The position numbers were made by a program, and so were the translations under genes. Source: Candidatus Micrarchaeota archaeon CG1_02_47_40 (GTDB taxonomy: Archaea > Micrarchaeota > Micrarchaeia > Anstonellales > CG1-02-47-40). From it: DNA of 64,000 nucleotides. Shown piece by piece: positions 42,216-50,417 of this stretch. The stretch spans positions 167,583 through 231,582 of the forward strand of contig MNVE01000009.1 of assembly GCA_001871475.1 (NCBI GenBank). The letters run 5' to 3'. Each line of letters starts with the position of its first letter. Positions within the stretch are counted from its first letter, which is position 1. The notes under the pieces were generated by a model, which was not told where the DNA came from, made no database searches, and worked only from the letters and a program-made list of their open reading frames with translations.

Positions 42216-43307
42216 TTAGGCGTTCGCAAACTGCAGCGTAAGTACATCCCCATCTGCCAGTATGTGCTCTCCCCCTAATTTCTGCCCTGGGAATCTTGCG
42301 GATTTGCCCCAGACTTGCGCGCCTTTTAGAATCTGCTCCTTTCGTATTCCAAGGCGCTTTGCAACGTCGGATATTGTTGAGTTTGAAAGCATCATGAGCG
42401 GCCTTTTCATGTCTGCCTCTCCCCCTTTTGGCTTTGTGTATATGCGTATCAGGTTGAGCTTTTTGTATATCTGCTCTTTCAATTCCTCAATGTTCTCTTT
42501 TTTATCTGCGGAAACCGGAACGAAGGGAAAGCGCAAGCTTTTGAGGTAATCGCGGCTCACTAAATCCGTTTTATTAAGCACGGTTATGCTTGGGATGTAT
42601 TTCCTGTTTTTTACGAGTGCGTCAATAAGCTGGTCTGCGTCTATGTCTTCGCGCAGCACCACGCTTGCGTTGTGTATTCCATATTCATTGAGTATGCCCA
42701 TTATGATGCGCTCATCCAGTTTGGTGCGGGAAACCGTGGAGTTTATCTCAACCCCTCCCCTTGCGCGCTTACCTATTGAAATGTTCGGGGGTTTTCGGTC
42801 AAGGCGGATTCCGATTGCCTCCAATTCAGTCATTATGGGAGTTGGGTCAGGGCGGAAAACATCCAAAAGTATGAGCACCAAATCCGCATTCCTTGCAACG
42901 GAGAGCACTTCCCTTCCTTTTCCCCTTCCTTCATGCGCGCCTTCCAGAATGCCGGGAAGGTCAAGAAGCTGAATCTGCGCCCCGTTGTATTCCATTATTC
43001 CGGGGATGCATGTAAGGGTAGTGAATTGGTAGGCGGCGATTTTGCTTTCCGCATTTGTAAGCGCATTGAGAAGGGTTGATTTTCCGACTGAAGGCCAGCC
43101 GATGAATACTACCGTGGCATCGCCTGATTTTTTGGCTGCAAACCCTCCGCCCCCTCCTCCGCCTCCGGAAGAAGTGCGCTCAAACTGCTCTCTCTTTAAT
43201 TTTGCTATTTTTGCTTTTAGTAATCCAAGATGGTATTCGGTAGCCTTGTTCTTTTGGGTTCTGTGGATTTCGTCGTCTATTTCCTTTATTTTATCTGCGA
43301 TTCCCAT
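42216..43307 (-). CDS. DRG/Rbg-family GTPase (Obg superfamily)
   Basis: 363 residues. An N-terminal helical region, an 8-Gly run (~48-55), G1 GWPSVGKST (~70-78), G3 DLPGILEGAHEGRGKG, G4 NKTD (~245), and a C-terminal TGS domain. DRG proteins are conserved translation-associated GTPases in archaea and eukaryotes. Gene is divergent from the metallopeptidase gene (44 bp apart). Confidence 0.94.
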   Translation of the reverse strand: MGIADKIKEIDDEIHRTQKNKATEYHLGLLKAKIAKLKREQFERTSSGGGGGGGGFAAKKSGDATVVFIGWPSVGKSTLLNALTNAESKIAAYQFTTLTCIPGIMEYNGAQIQLLDLPGILEGAHEGRGKGREVLSVARNADLVLILLDVFRPDPTPIMTELEAIGIRLDRKPPNISIGKRARGGVEINSTVSRTKLDERIIMGILNEYGIHNASVVLREDIDADQLIDALVKNRKYIPSITVLNKTDLVSRDYLKSLRFPFVPVSADKKENIEELKEQIYKKLNLIRIYTKPKGGEADMKRPLMMLSNSTISDVAKRLGIRKEQILKGAQVWGKSARFPGQKLGGEHILADGDVLTLQFANA

Positions 43308-43351
43308 AACATCAGTAGGATTATAATGCAGAGGATGGCTATTAAACGGTT

Positions 43352-43738
43352 ATGAAAGTTGAGAAAGCCCCTGACGTGCAGGCGGATGTTGAAGAGATTG
43401 TTTCCATTCTGCAGCCGGGGCACATAAACCAGTTCAGGCTCATCTGCATGAGGAGCTTCGGAGCGAAAGCGAATGCTTATGCGCGCATTTGGAGCATGCC
43501 AAAAATCTGGCAGGCGGCTCTTGACATAAGCACTTTTTACGTGATTGAGGTGTTGAGCGAGAATTTTGACAAATTGAGCCAAGAGGAGAAGACGAGAACG
43601 CTGATTCATGAATTGATGCATATACCTAAAACATTTTCAGGGGCGCTGCTTCCGCATAAATATAGAGGCGGGAGGATTGGAAGGAGAGAGGTTGAGGAGA
43701 TTTATAGGGAGTATTTGAAGAGGAAGAGAGTAGATTAG
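43352..43738 (+). CDS. Putative zinc metallopeptidase
   Basis: 128 residues with LIHELMHIPKTFSGALLPHK: a HExxH zinc site (here HELMH) plus a later His, as in small archaeal/phage metallopeptidase-like proteins. TTATAAT at ~43320-43326 is a suitable TATA box ~28 bases upstream. Substrate unknown. Convergent with the pilin gene, overlapping by 4 bases. Confidence 0.8.
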   Translation: MKVEKAPDVQADVEEIVSILQPGHINQFRLICMRSFGAKANAYARIWSMPKIWQAALDISTFYVIEVLSENFDKLSQEEKTRTLIHELMHIPKTFSGALLPHKYRGGRIGRREVEEIYREYLKRKRVD

Positions 43739-44262
43739 ACGCCGCCACATGGATAGGCATATGTCCCGCAAGAAAGTGACTGTGAACAGCACCACGCATT
43801 TGGGGCACTGCCGCAACATTTTTGACCTGATGTGCAACATGCAGCCGTACCGCCGTAGTGGCAGCAGGTAGTTGCGCAGTAGATTTGTGGATTTGCTGCA
43901 GGGCAGTTTGATGTCTGTCCGCCTCCTCCCCCGCTTCCCTGGCAGGCAGTAGTCCAAGTTCCTCCATACATTGTCTGCATTACGAAAGGACCTAGCACAG
44001 AAATGAGTATTCCAATCAGCGCACCCATAAGCAGTGAGGTTGCCCAGACGTTTGCCCTTGCGCGGGTTTCTGCACCCATCAACTGCCCGCCCGCATAAAT
44101 GGCGCCGCCTGCCACTATCACGAGCATTGAGAGAATTGGAAGGAGAGTTACAAAAAAATCGCACAAGGAAGCGAGGGCGGCGCTTATGTTTGACATCTGT
44201 GCGAAGGAAATTGAGATAAGGAGCAGGAAGATGGAAAATGCCATTGCTTGTTTGCCCTTCAT
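43735..44262 (-). CDS. VirB2-like pilin fused to a 12-cysteine granulin-like domain
   Basis: 175 residues. Signal peptide (MAFSIFLLLISISFAQ), LASLCDFFV, helix 1, GAETRARANVWATS, helix 2 and TTACQG match the pilins at 27-28.6 kb. After a GSGGGGGQ linker comes a ~57-residue tail with 12 Cys spaced C-x8-C-x3-CC-x7-CC-x5-CC-x7-CC-x5-C-x6-C, the same order of single and paired cysteines as granulin/epithelin modules. It starts 5 bases after pheT (ATG 44262), so they are co-transcribed. Probably a tip or minor pilin stabilised by disulfides. Confidence 0.75.
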   Translation of the reverse strand: MKGKQAMAFSIFLLLISISFAQMSNISAALASLCDFFVTLLPILSMLVIVAGGAIYAGGQLMGAETRARANVWATSLLMGALIGILISVLGPFVMQTMYGGTWTTACQGSGGGGGQTSNCPAANPQIYCATTCCHYGGTAACCTSGQKCCGSAPNAWCCSQSLSCGTYAYPCGGV

Positions 44263-44266
44263 AATC

Positions 44267-45835
44267 TCACATCTTTGCATCTATTTCAAATAAAGCTACT
44301 GGCTGTTCAAGGGAGAAGTTTTCAAGCACTTGCGGGTGTATCTCGCCTATAACCCCTATGTGCTTCCCATCTATATTCACCACGGCGCACCTTCCCTTTA
44401 TGAAGGAGGGATTTGCCTCGCGCTCAAGAGAGCAGATTTTCCCAGTTTCTTTCATGAGCATTTCAAGCACGGATTTTATTTTTGAGAAGGAGGCGTCGGG
44501 GGAGTATATTGCCGCGCATAATTTTTCCTTTTCTTGCGGAAGGGAAACCGCGCCTATTTCGTAAATTTTCTGCGGCAGCTTCTCATTTCTGCTTTCGGAA
44601 AAGATGCGCAGAATGGAGGGCGTGAGGGAGGTGCGGAATTGAGTGAAATCTTCAGTAAGGGGATTTTTTATTTTCACTCCGGCAGGGAGGATGTTTGCAC
44701 GTTTTTGCTCCTCTTCGTTTGTCAGAAGCCAGCCGCTCGCCTCAAGAAAACCGCTGCCAACAAGAATTTCGTGCGCCGGATGGGAGGGAGTTGAATCGCC
44801 GATGGTTGGAAGGTTCGGAAGAGATGGAATGATGTTGCCGTAGCCGTATGCTATTGCCGCATCCTCGTATAAATCTACTTCGTGCATTATGTCCGCGCGG
44901 TAAGGAGGGATGAGAACGGAGGAAGGGCTTTCAACTTCAAAACCCATTTTTTCAAGGCAGGTTTTTGCTTGTGAATCGGAGAGGGCTATGCCAAGCAGTT
45001 TTTCGCATTTCTTTTTGCTGAATTTCATTTTTTTGAGGGAGAGGTCGGGGTATTCCGTTCCGCCAATGCGCATTCCTCTTATTTTTGCCTCCCTGTCCGA
45101 AAGCATGCAGCAGAGGATGTTCAGCGTGATTTCAACCGCTTCCTTTGAGGTGCCGGTAACATCTATGAGGAGATTGGAAGTGTCTTCGGTCACCCTTGTA
45201 AGCTCGCCATTTATTATTGGCGGAAATGAGAGCACGTTATTGTTTTTGTCAGATATTATGGGGCATTTGCCTTTCACCAAGTGTGCGTAGTCTATTCCTT
45301 TTGGATGGGAACGGAGGATTTCACTGCACGTCATTTGCACCTGCATGTCTAAAGGAACGAAGGAAATTTCTTCTGGTGAGTAGGCAGAGTATTTGAAAGG
45401 CAACGCAACAACATCCGCATTGTGTATTCCTATTGCTACTTTTTTTCTTTTTCTTCCTAATGTGTCATGGAGTTTTTCCTGTATCTGCATTATGGATTTT
45501 ATTGAATAATCGTCAAGAGTGATGCCATCGGCGCGCGCCATCGCAATGAAGGGGCGTATTTTTTTCACGGAGGGAGAGATGATGAGTTCGCCTGCTGCAG
45601 TTCCCTCTACTGCATACTGCTTTCTTTTGCCATTGCAGTAGGAGTTCAATAGTCTTGCTATTCCTTCTACCGAAAGAAGGTCTGGCCTGTTGGGGGTTAT
45701 TTCAAGGGAAAGCTCTCCGGCTTCACTGCTCTCCTCAACAGGAACTCCAAGTGTTGGGAGGGTTGAAAGTATTTTTTCTTCTGAAAGTTTTGTCTGGTTT
45801 TTCAGGTCGGCAAGGGATATGGAAATTTGCGCCAT
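44267..45835 (-). CDS. pheT: Phenylalanyl-tRNA synthetase beta subunit
   Basis: 522 residues, the archaeal/eukaryotic-type short PheRS beta without the bacterial C-terminal anticodon domain. Seen are ISLADLKNQTKLSEEKI, VPVEESSEAGELSLEITPNRPDL (B3/B4 side), MHEVDLYEDAAIAYGYGNI and VLVGSGFLEASGWLLTNEEE. ATG 45835 is preferred over 45844. The alpha subunit is not in this window. The pilin gene follows in the same unit. Confidence 0.94.
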   Translation of the reverse strand: MAQISISLADLKNQTKLSEEKILSTLPTLGVPVEESSEAGELSLEITPNRPDLLSVEGIARLLNSYCNGKRKQYAVEGTAAGELIISPSVKKIRPFIAMARADGITLDDYSIKSIMQIQEKLHDTLGRKRKKVAIGIHNADVVALPFKYSAYSPEEISFVPLDMQVQMTCSEILRSHPKGIDYAHLVKGKCPIISDKNNNVLSFPPIINGELTRVTEDTSNLLIDVTGTSKEAVEITLNILCCMLSDREAKIRGMRIGGTEYPDLSLKKMKFSKKKCEKLLGIALSDSQAKTCLEKMGFEVESPSSVLIPPYRADIMHEVDLYEDAAIAYGYGNIIPSLPNLPTIGDSTPSHPAHEILVGSGFLEASGWLLTNEEEQKRANILPAGVKIKNPLTEDFTQFRTSLTPSILRIFSESRNEKLPQKIYEIGAVSLPQEKEKLCAAIYSPDASFSKIKSVLEMLMKETGKICSLEREANPSFIKGRCAVVNIDGKHIGVIGEIHPQVLENFSLEQPVALFEIDAKM

Positions 45836-45862
45836 GGAGAACACTTAGAGGAGTTTTTGCTT

Positions 45863-46030
45863 TTATTCTTTTAAACCGATTGCCCTTCTTATCTTCCAGA
45901 GAAAAGACGCCCTTTCCTTTAGAAGGAGGTATTGCCGCTCCTGGGGTTTGGAAGTTAGGGGGATGAAAAGGAATTCGTCTTTTGCACTTGCTGGTTTGTT
46001 TTTGCAGTCTTCGCTTTTTCGTAAATTCAT
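45863..46030 (-). CDS. Small basic protein (55 residues)
   Basis: A 55-codon frame starts MNLRKSEDCKNKPASAKDEF and ends SFLWKIRRAIGLKE. It has a strong SD AGGTGA 6 bases before the ATG, correct orientation between the VirB4-like operon and pheT, and a codon mix like its neighbours. The C-terminal third is a basic amphipathic helix. No family recognised; may be a small membrane-interacting or nucleic-acid-binding peptide. Confidence 0.5.
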   Translation of the reverse strand: MNLRKSEDCKNKPASAKDEFLFIPLTSKPQERQYLLLKERASFLWKIRRAIGLKE

Positions 46031-46086
46031 TTATTTCACCTAAATTTTCCGTTTAATTCGTCTGTGCATACCCCGTGCTTATCAAC

Positions 46087-46815
46087 TTATGCTTTCCGTT
46101 CAATATACCCTCCTTTCAATAATTTATCAAGCCCCTCTTCTACCCTGCGCGCGGAAACGGAGTGCGCTTTTGCAAAAGCGGAAACACTTATCTTTCCGTT
46201 GTGAAGAGCCATCCACTCAAAAAGTTCGTTCTCAAGCTCGTCATCGGAAATGCCGTCAAGAAGGGAAAGGCGGGCTTGCAGTTGAGATATGTTCTTTTCA
46301 AGCTCAAGGCGAATGGAGGTTTCCTTTTCAAGAAGGGAGGAGATGGAGGCACGCTGCGAGAAAAGCCTTTTCCGCTCTCCTTCAGCCTTCTCGTATTTGT
46401 TTAGGAGGGACTCGTATTTTGCATTAACAAAGCGCACTGAATCGGAAAGGGAGTTTTTCATAAGTAAATATGCCTGCGGTGTTGAAAGGGAGTAGCAGTC
46501 GCAAAGGGCAAGCAGGTCAAGCATCGCTGAAAGCATCTGGAGCCTTCTTTTGCCGGGGTTGCTTTCTTTTGGAATTGAGTATTCGAACAGGAAGCGGTCG
46601 GGGTGGAAGGAAGCTCGCCAGAAGAGGTGGGAATTTCCAAGCAGATCCTTGCTTTCAATGTGCTCTGCAATGGCTGAGTTTTTTGAATCGAAAAAAACGC
46701 GAAGCCCTGTCCCCTCAAGGCAGGAGGATAACTGTTCCATTTTCTTGGTGCGCTTGCAGAAGAACTCAAACTTTGCAGTCGTATTTGCAGGTTTCATTTC
46801 GCTAATCATTTTCAA
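46087..46815 (-). CDS. Coiled-coil / winged-helix protein of the VirB4-like operon
   Basis: About 240 residues; start ATG 46815 or 46809. N-terminal globular part, coiled coil at ~135-190, then a C-terminal winged helix (GISDDELENELFEWM... GKISVSAFAKAHSVSARRVE). It overlaps the end of the ATPase gene by 14 bases, so the two are translated together. No family recognised; it could regulate or tether the ATPase to DNA. Confidence 0.68.
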   Translation of the reverse strand: MKMISEMKPANTTAKFEFFCKRTKKMEQLSSCLEGTGLRVFFDSKNSAIAEHIESKDLLGNSHLFWRASFHPDRFLFEYSIPKESNPGKRRLQMLSAMLDLLALCDCYSLSTPQAYLLMKNSLSDSVRFVNAKYESLLNKYEKAEGERKRLFSQRASISSLLEKETSIRLELEKNISQLQARLSLLDGISDDELENELFEWMALHNGKISVSAFAKAHSVSARRVEEGLDKLLKGGYIERKA

Positions 46816-48292
46816 TCACCAAGGTTGCCGGTTTTCCCAAATTGGCGCGGGTGCGGGATTTCTGAAGGGAAGAGAAAAGGGAGATGAGGGATTCCTCTCC
46901 CGCGCCGAGTTCGCGCAGAAGGCTGATAATTCTTGAGCGCGAAAAGCCGTACTTTTCCAGAAGAAGCACGAGCTCCTCTGCGGAAAGCGTATTTTGGGAA
47001 GCTGCAAATTTCTGCACTATCTCCGCTGTTTGGGCATCGTCAAGGCCGAAAGAGAGAAGCTTGCGCTTCAAATCCTCCTTTTCAAATTCAAATTTCAGAG
47101 AATCACCCCTTATTTTTAATACAGCTAATGGCTCTTCCCCATCTATTTTCGGAATTATGAATGTCGGATGTGAGGATGGTTTTTCCCTCGGGATTATGTG
47201 AATGGCGGCGGAACCGGTTGTGAAATTGGAAATCTCCTGCGCAATTTCTTCGGAATAGCCGAGCGAGCCTTTTACGTAATCTTTGTATTCCTGAAGAAGG
47301 AGGCGCAAAACGAATATTGTGCCTGCATTTGAGAGTATTGTTTTGCTGATATCTGTTGGGTTTTGGGAGGCAACAATTAAGGAAAAGCCGTATTTCCTCC
47401 CCTCGCGCACTATCTGCACCGCGATGCTTTTTTCGTCCTGCGCCACCTTCCATGCCTCGTCAAGCACCACGAGCAGTTTGAGTTCGTCGCGCTGCGCCTC
47501 CTGCAGGCGCATTATTTCCAAAATGAATTGCAGTATGGTCAGGCAGGCAAGGCTGCGCGTCTGCTCCGAGGGGAGGGAATGCAGGTCTATGCACACCAGC
47601 CCGCTTGATATGAGTTCGTTTATGTGAATGGTGGAATTGCCGAAAAAACAGTTTTTTCCCTTCTGGCAGAGTTTTTCAAACCGGTAAATGCATGAGTCAA
47701 TGTCTTCGTTGAGCTTCTTGGAATTGCCTGTTCGCTTTGCGCTTTTTAGTGCGTCCAGCACATCCTGCATCGTGGGAATTTTTCGCTTATTTTTCCCATA
47801 CGCCCTTTCAAGAGCCTGCTCGCTCAGGCGCTTCTGCGAGGAGAAGTGGGAGATGTCCGTTAAAATCTCAAGCGCCCCCATGATTTGAGTTGTGCGCGAA
47901 GAAACATCTGAAGGCGCGTCTAAAAGGTTGAGGCTTTCCCCTGCAGAGAAATCTATTATTTTTCCTCCTGCCTGCGCCACCCAGGGGGCGTATTCTCCTG
48001 ACCAGTCAAGTATTATTGCATTCGTGTTCCAGACAATGCTGGCGCGCGTCAGGAGTGTTTTTACAAGATAGCTTTTTCCCGAGCCGGAAATACCCACTAT
48101 CGCGATGTGCGGGTTGGCGAGTTTTTTCGGGTTCCAGAAATACGGCAAGGAGGAGATGCGCGTTTTTCCTATGTAGACTGAATTAGAAGGGGAATCGCAG
48201 AGGAAGTGAAAGGATGGTTCGGAGGGAGGGAAGAAGATGCCCCGCGCGCGAAAGTCGCCGGAGAGGAGCGGCTGGAAAGAAAGAAGCCCCAT
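46802..48292 (-). CDS. VirB4/HerA-type ATPase
   Basis: 496 residues. Walker A GISGSGKS (67-74), ILDWSGEYAPW, Walker B LLVVLDEAWK (~273-282) and the sensor IVASQNPTDISKT (~303) are typical of VirB4/TrbE/CedB and HerA ATPases; DEAW is a hallmark of VirB4. The C-terminal ~120 residues are helical. It lacks the VirB4 N-terminal domain, which seems to be supplied by the preceding gene (2-bp gap). Such enzymes energise type IV secretion and conjugative or DNA-import pili. Confidence 0.85.
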   Translation of the reverse strand: MGLLSFQPLLSGDFRARGIFFPPSEPSFHFLCDSPSNSVYIGKTRISSLPYFWNPKKLANPHIAIVGISGSGKSYLVKTLLTRASIVWNTNAIILDWSGEYAPWVAQAGGKIIDFSAGESLNLLDAPSDVSSRTTQIMGALEILTDISHFSSQKRLSEQALERAYGKNKRKIPTMQDVLDALKSAKRTGNSKKLNEDIDSCIYRFEKLCQKGKNCFFGNSTIHINELISSGLVCIDLHSLPSEQTRSLACLTILQFILEIMRLQEAQRDELKLLVVLDEAWKVAQDEKSIAVQIVREGRKYGFSLIVASQNPTDISKTILSNAGTIFVLRLLLQEYKDYVKGSLGYSEEIAQEISNFTTGSAAIHIIPREKPSSHPTFIIPKIDGEEPLAVLKIRGDSLKFEFEKEDLKRKLLSFGLDDAQTAEIVQKFAASQNTLSAEELVLLLEKYGFSRSRIISLLRELGAGEESLISLFSSLQKSRTRANLGKPATLVIEND

Positions 48293-48294
48293 TG

Positions 48295-49065
48295 CTAGTC
48301 AACCTCCTCCAGAATTGCCCCTTTGGAGTCCGGGATTGCGTATTCCCAGTCAAAGCACTTTTTCATTTCCTCCCCCTTAAGTTCGGATACCTGCGCAAGC
48401 AGGGAGTTTGCAAGCATTGATTTCAGCTCGCGTATCTGCGCCCTTAATTTTGTCTGTGCCTCCTCTGCGCTGTCGCCGAATGCGCTTGTTGATGCAAATG
48501 AAAGAATCTGCACCGGCTTTTCGCCTGATGAAAGGCGCTCAAGCTGCCTTGTCCACATTGCAATCTCCCGCTCTATGCGCACTGCCTGCGGATGGTTTTT
48601 GGAATCGGAAAGAAGCTGGGATTTTTTGTTTTCCACCATGCTGCGTTTTGTCTTGAGCTCGTCCAAGTATGTGGAGAGGTCGGGAGTGTATATGAGAATG
48701 GAAAATTTGCAGGGGAATTTTACAAGGGAGATGGCGCGCTCAAAGCTTGCGGGATGGTTCGCGCCGCCCTCTTCAAGGGAAACGCCTAAATATGCTGTTG
48801 CGATGTAGCCAGTGGTGGTTTTCTTTATTATCAAATCCTGCGAAGGGGGAATGCGAAAGTCCCCTATTTCTTCTTTTATTTTCAGCCCGAGGAAAATAGA
48901 TGGCATGATTGCGTAGCCGTATTTCCATATTATCAGGGAGAAGGAAAGAAGGAGCGCGCAAAGAAAGGCAAAAAGAGGAGAGCCTGCTGAAATGGAAAGA
49001 AGCAGGGAAATTACGGAGCCGACAACGCAGATTATTGCTATTGTTCTTGTCCCGAACAACTGCAC
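48295..49065 (-). CDS. Membrane protein with VirB4 N-domain-like region (VirB3-like + VirB4-N)
   Basis: 256 residues. Two hydrophobic helices (~8-55) as in VirB3, then a soluble domain ending with VQILSFASTSAFGDSAEEAQ and KGEEMKKCFDWEYAIP, resembling the region before the ATPase core in VirB4/CagE proteins. A GTG start at 49065 is chosen: TATA-like AATATTAAAAATT (49090-49102) lies ~28-30 bases upstream; a longer frame to 49224 crosses that promoter. With the next gene it seems to form a split VirB3-VirB4. Confidence 0.68.
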   Translation of the reverse strand: MQLFGTRTIAIICVVGSVISLLLSISAGSPLFAFLCALLLSFSLIIWKYGYAIMPSIFLGLKIKEEIGDFRIPPSQDLIIKKTTTGYIATAYLGVSLEEGGANHPASFERAISLVKFPCKFSILIYTPDLSTYLDELKTKRSMVENKKSQLLSDSKNHPQAVRIEREIAMWTRQLERLSSGEKPVQILSFASTSAFGDSAEEAQTKLRAQIRELKSMLANSLLAQVSELKGEEMKKCFDWEYAIPDSKGAILEEVD

Positions 49066-49256
49066 CCCACAAGTATATGGAAAAGGCAAATTTTTAATAT
49101 TAACGGAAAAAAGAGGCGGAATTTTAACGTGCCTGCAAGCTTCTTTAGCGAGGATATGCGGCAGATTTTCCGTCCGAAGGGGATTGAGTATACGTTTGCA
49201 GTAAGAACGGGCGCGCCTGCGCAAGAGTTTTAGAGTTTGGCGCCTAAATACTTTCC

Positions 49257-50414
49257 ATGCTTATCGGAATCGTCGGCGCGCCCAACAAGGGAAAGAGCAC
49301 TTTCTTTTCAGCAGCTACTTTAGTGGATGCGAAGATTGCAAACTACCCCTTTACTACGATTGAGCCGAACAGGGGGGCGGCTTATGCGCGGGCAAAATGC
49401 CCGTGTGTTGAGTTGAAAATGAAATGCAGACCGAGGAATAGTTTATGTGAAGGCGGAACGAGGCTTATTCCGATTAATACGCTTGATGTTGCGGGATTGG
49501 TGCCAGGGGCGCATGAAGGGAAGGGAAGAGGAAACCAGTTTCTGGATGATTTGCGGCAGGCGGATGCCTTGATACAGGTAGTGGATGCGAGCGGGGGCAC
49601 TGATTTGGAGGGGAATCCTGCAAATGGGGCGGATATGGCAGAGGAGATAGAATTCTTGGAGAAGGAGATTGACTGGTGGGTGGCGGGAATAATCAAAAGG
49701 AACTGGAGCAAAATAAAGGGGAAAGGAATATCGGAAGTGGGGGTTGCGCTAAGCGGGTTTGGCGCAAGTGATGTAGAAATACGAGGGGCGGCGGAAAGGC
49801 TGGAGTTGGAAAGGGAGAAAATAGAATGGAGCAATGAGGAAGTTCTTTCTTTTGCAACAGAGATTAGGAAAAAAACAAAACCGATAGTGGTGGCGGCAAA
49901 TAAATGCGATTTGCCAGGGGCAAGAGAGAGAGTTGTAGGGTTGATGGAGGAGGAAAAGGGAAAGATGATTGTTCCCTGCTCTGCCGCTGCCGAGCTTGCT
50001 TTAAGAAAAGCGAACAGGGCAGGGGTGGTGAGATACGTGCCTGGTGAGAGGGAGTTTGAAATATTGGAAGGGGCAAATGAAAAGCAGAAGGCGGGACTGG
50101 AAGCGATTAGGGGAATGGTGCGCGAGCATGGAACCGGGGTGCAGGAAGCGATAGATAAGACGGTTTTTGAAGTGCTGAAAATGATTGCTGTTTATCCTGT
50201 TGAGGATGAACATAAATATTGCGATTCCAAAGGTGTTGTTCTGCCGGACGCATATCTTGTGAGAGAAGGGACGACTGCGCATGAGTTTGCTGGAAAGATT
50301 CATACTGATTTGCAGAAAAGGTTTATCGGGGCGGTTGATGCGAGAACAAAGAAAAGAGTGGGAAAGGAGCACGTGCTGAAAAACGGGGATGTGATAAAGG
50401 TATTGGCAAACTGA
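49257..50414 (+). CDS. ychF: YchF/OLA1-family GTP/ATPase (archaeal type)
   Basis: 385 residues. GIVGAPNKGKST (4-15), FTTIEPNRGAAYAR, DVAGLVPGAHEGKGRGNQF and NKCDLPG define the YchF branch of the Obg superfamily, and the C-terminus is a TGS domain (KNGDVIKV). Likely ribosome-associated. TTTTAGAG ~26 bases upstream suggests a leaderless start. Confidence 0.92.
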   Translation: MLIGIVGAPNKGKSTFFSAATLVDAKIANYPFTTIEPNRGAAYARAKCPCVELKMKCRPRNSLCEGGTRLIPINTLDVAGLVPGAHEGKGRGNQFLDDLRQADALIQVVDASGGTDLEGNPANGADMAEEIEFLEKEIDWWVAGIIKRNWSKIKGKGISEVGVALSGFGASDVEIRGAAERLELEREKIEWSNEEVLSFATEIRKKTKPIVVAANKCDLPGARERVVGLMEEEKGKMIVPCSAAAELALRKANRAGVVRYVPGEREFEILEGANEKQKAGLEAIRGMVREHGTGVQEAIDKTVFEVLKMIAVYPVEDEHKYCDSKGVVLPDAYLVREGTTAHEFAGKIHTDLQKRFIGAVDARTKKRVGKEHVLKNGDVIKVLAN

Positions 50415-50417
50415 AAA

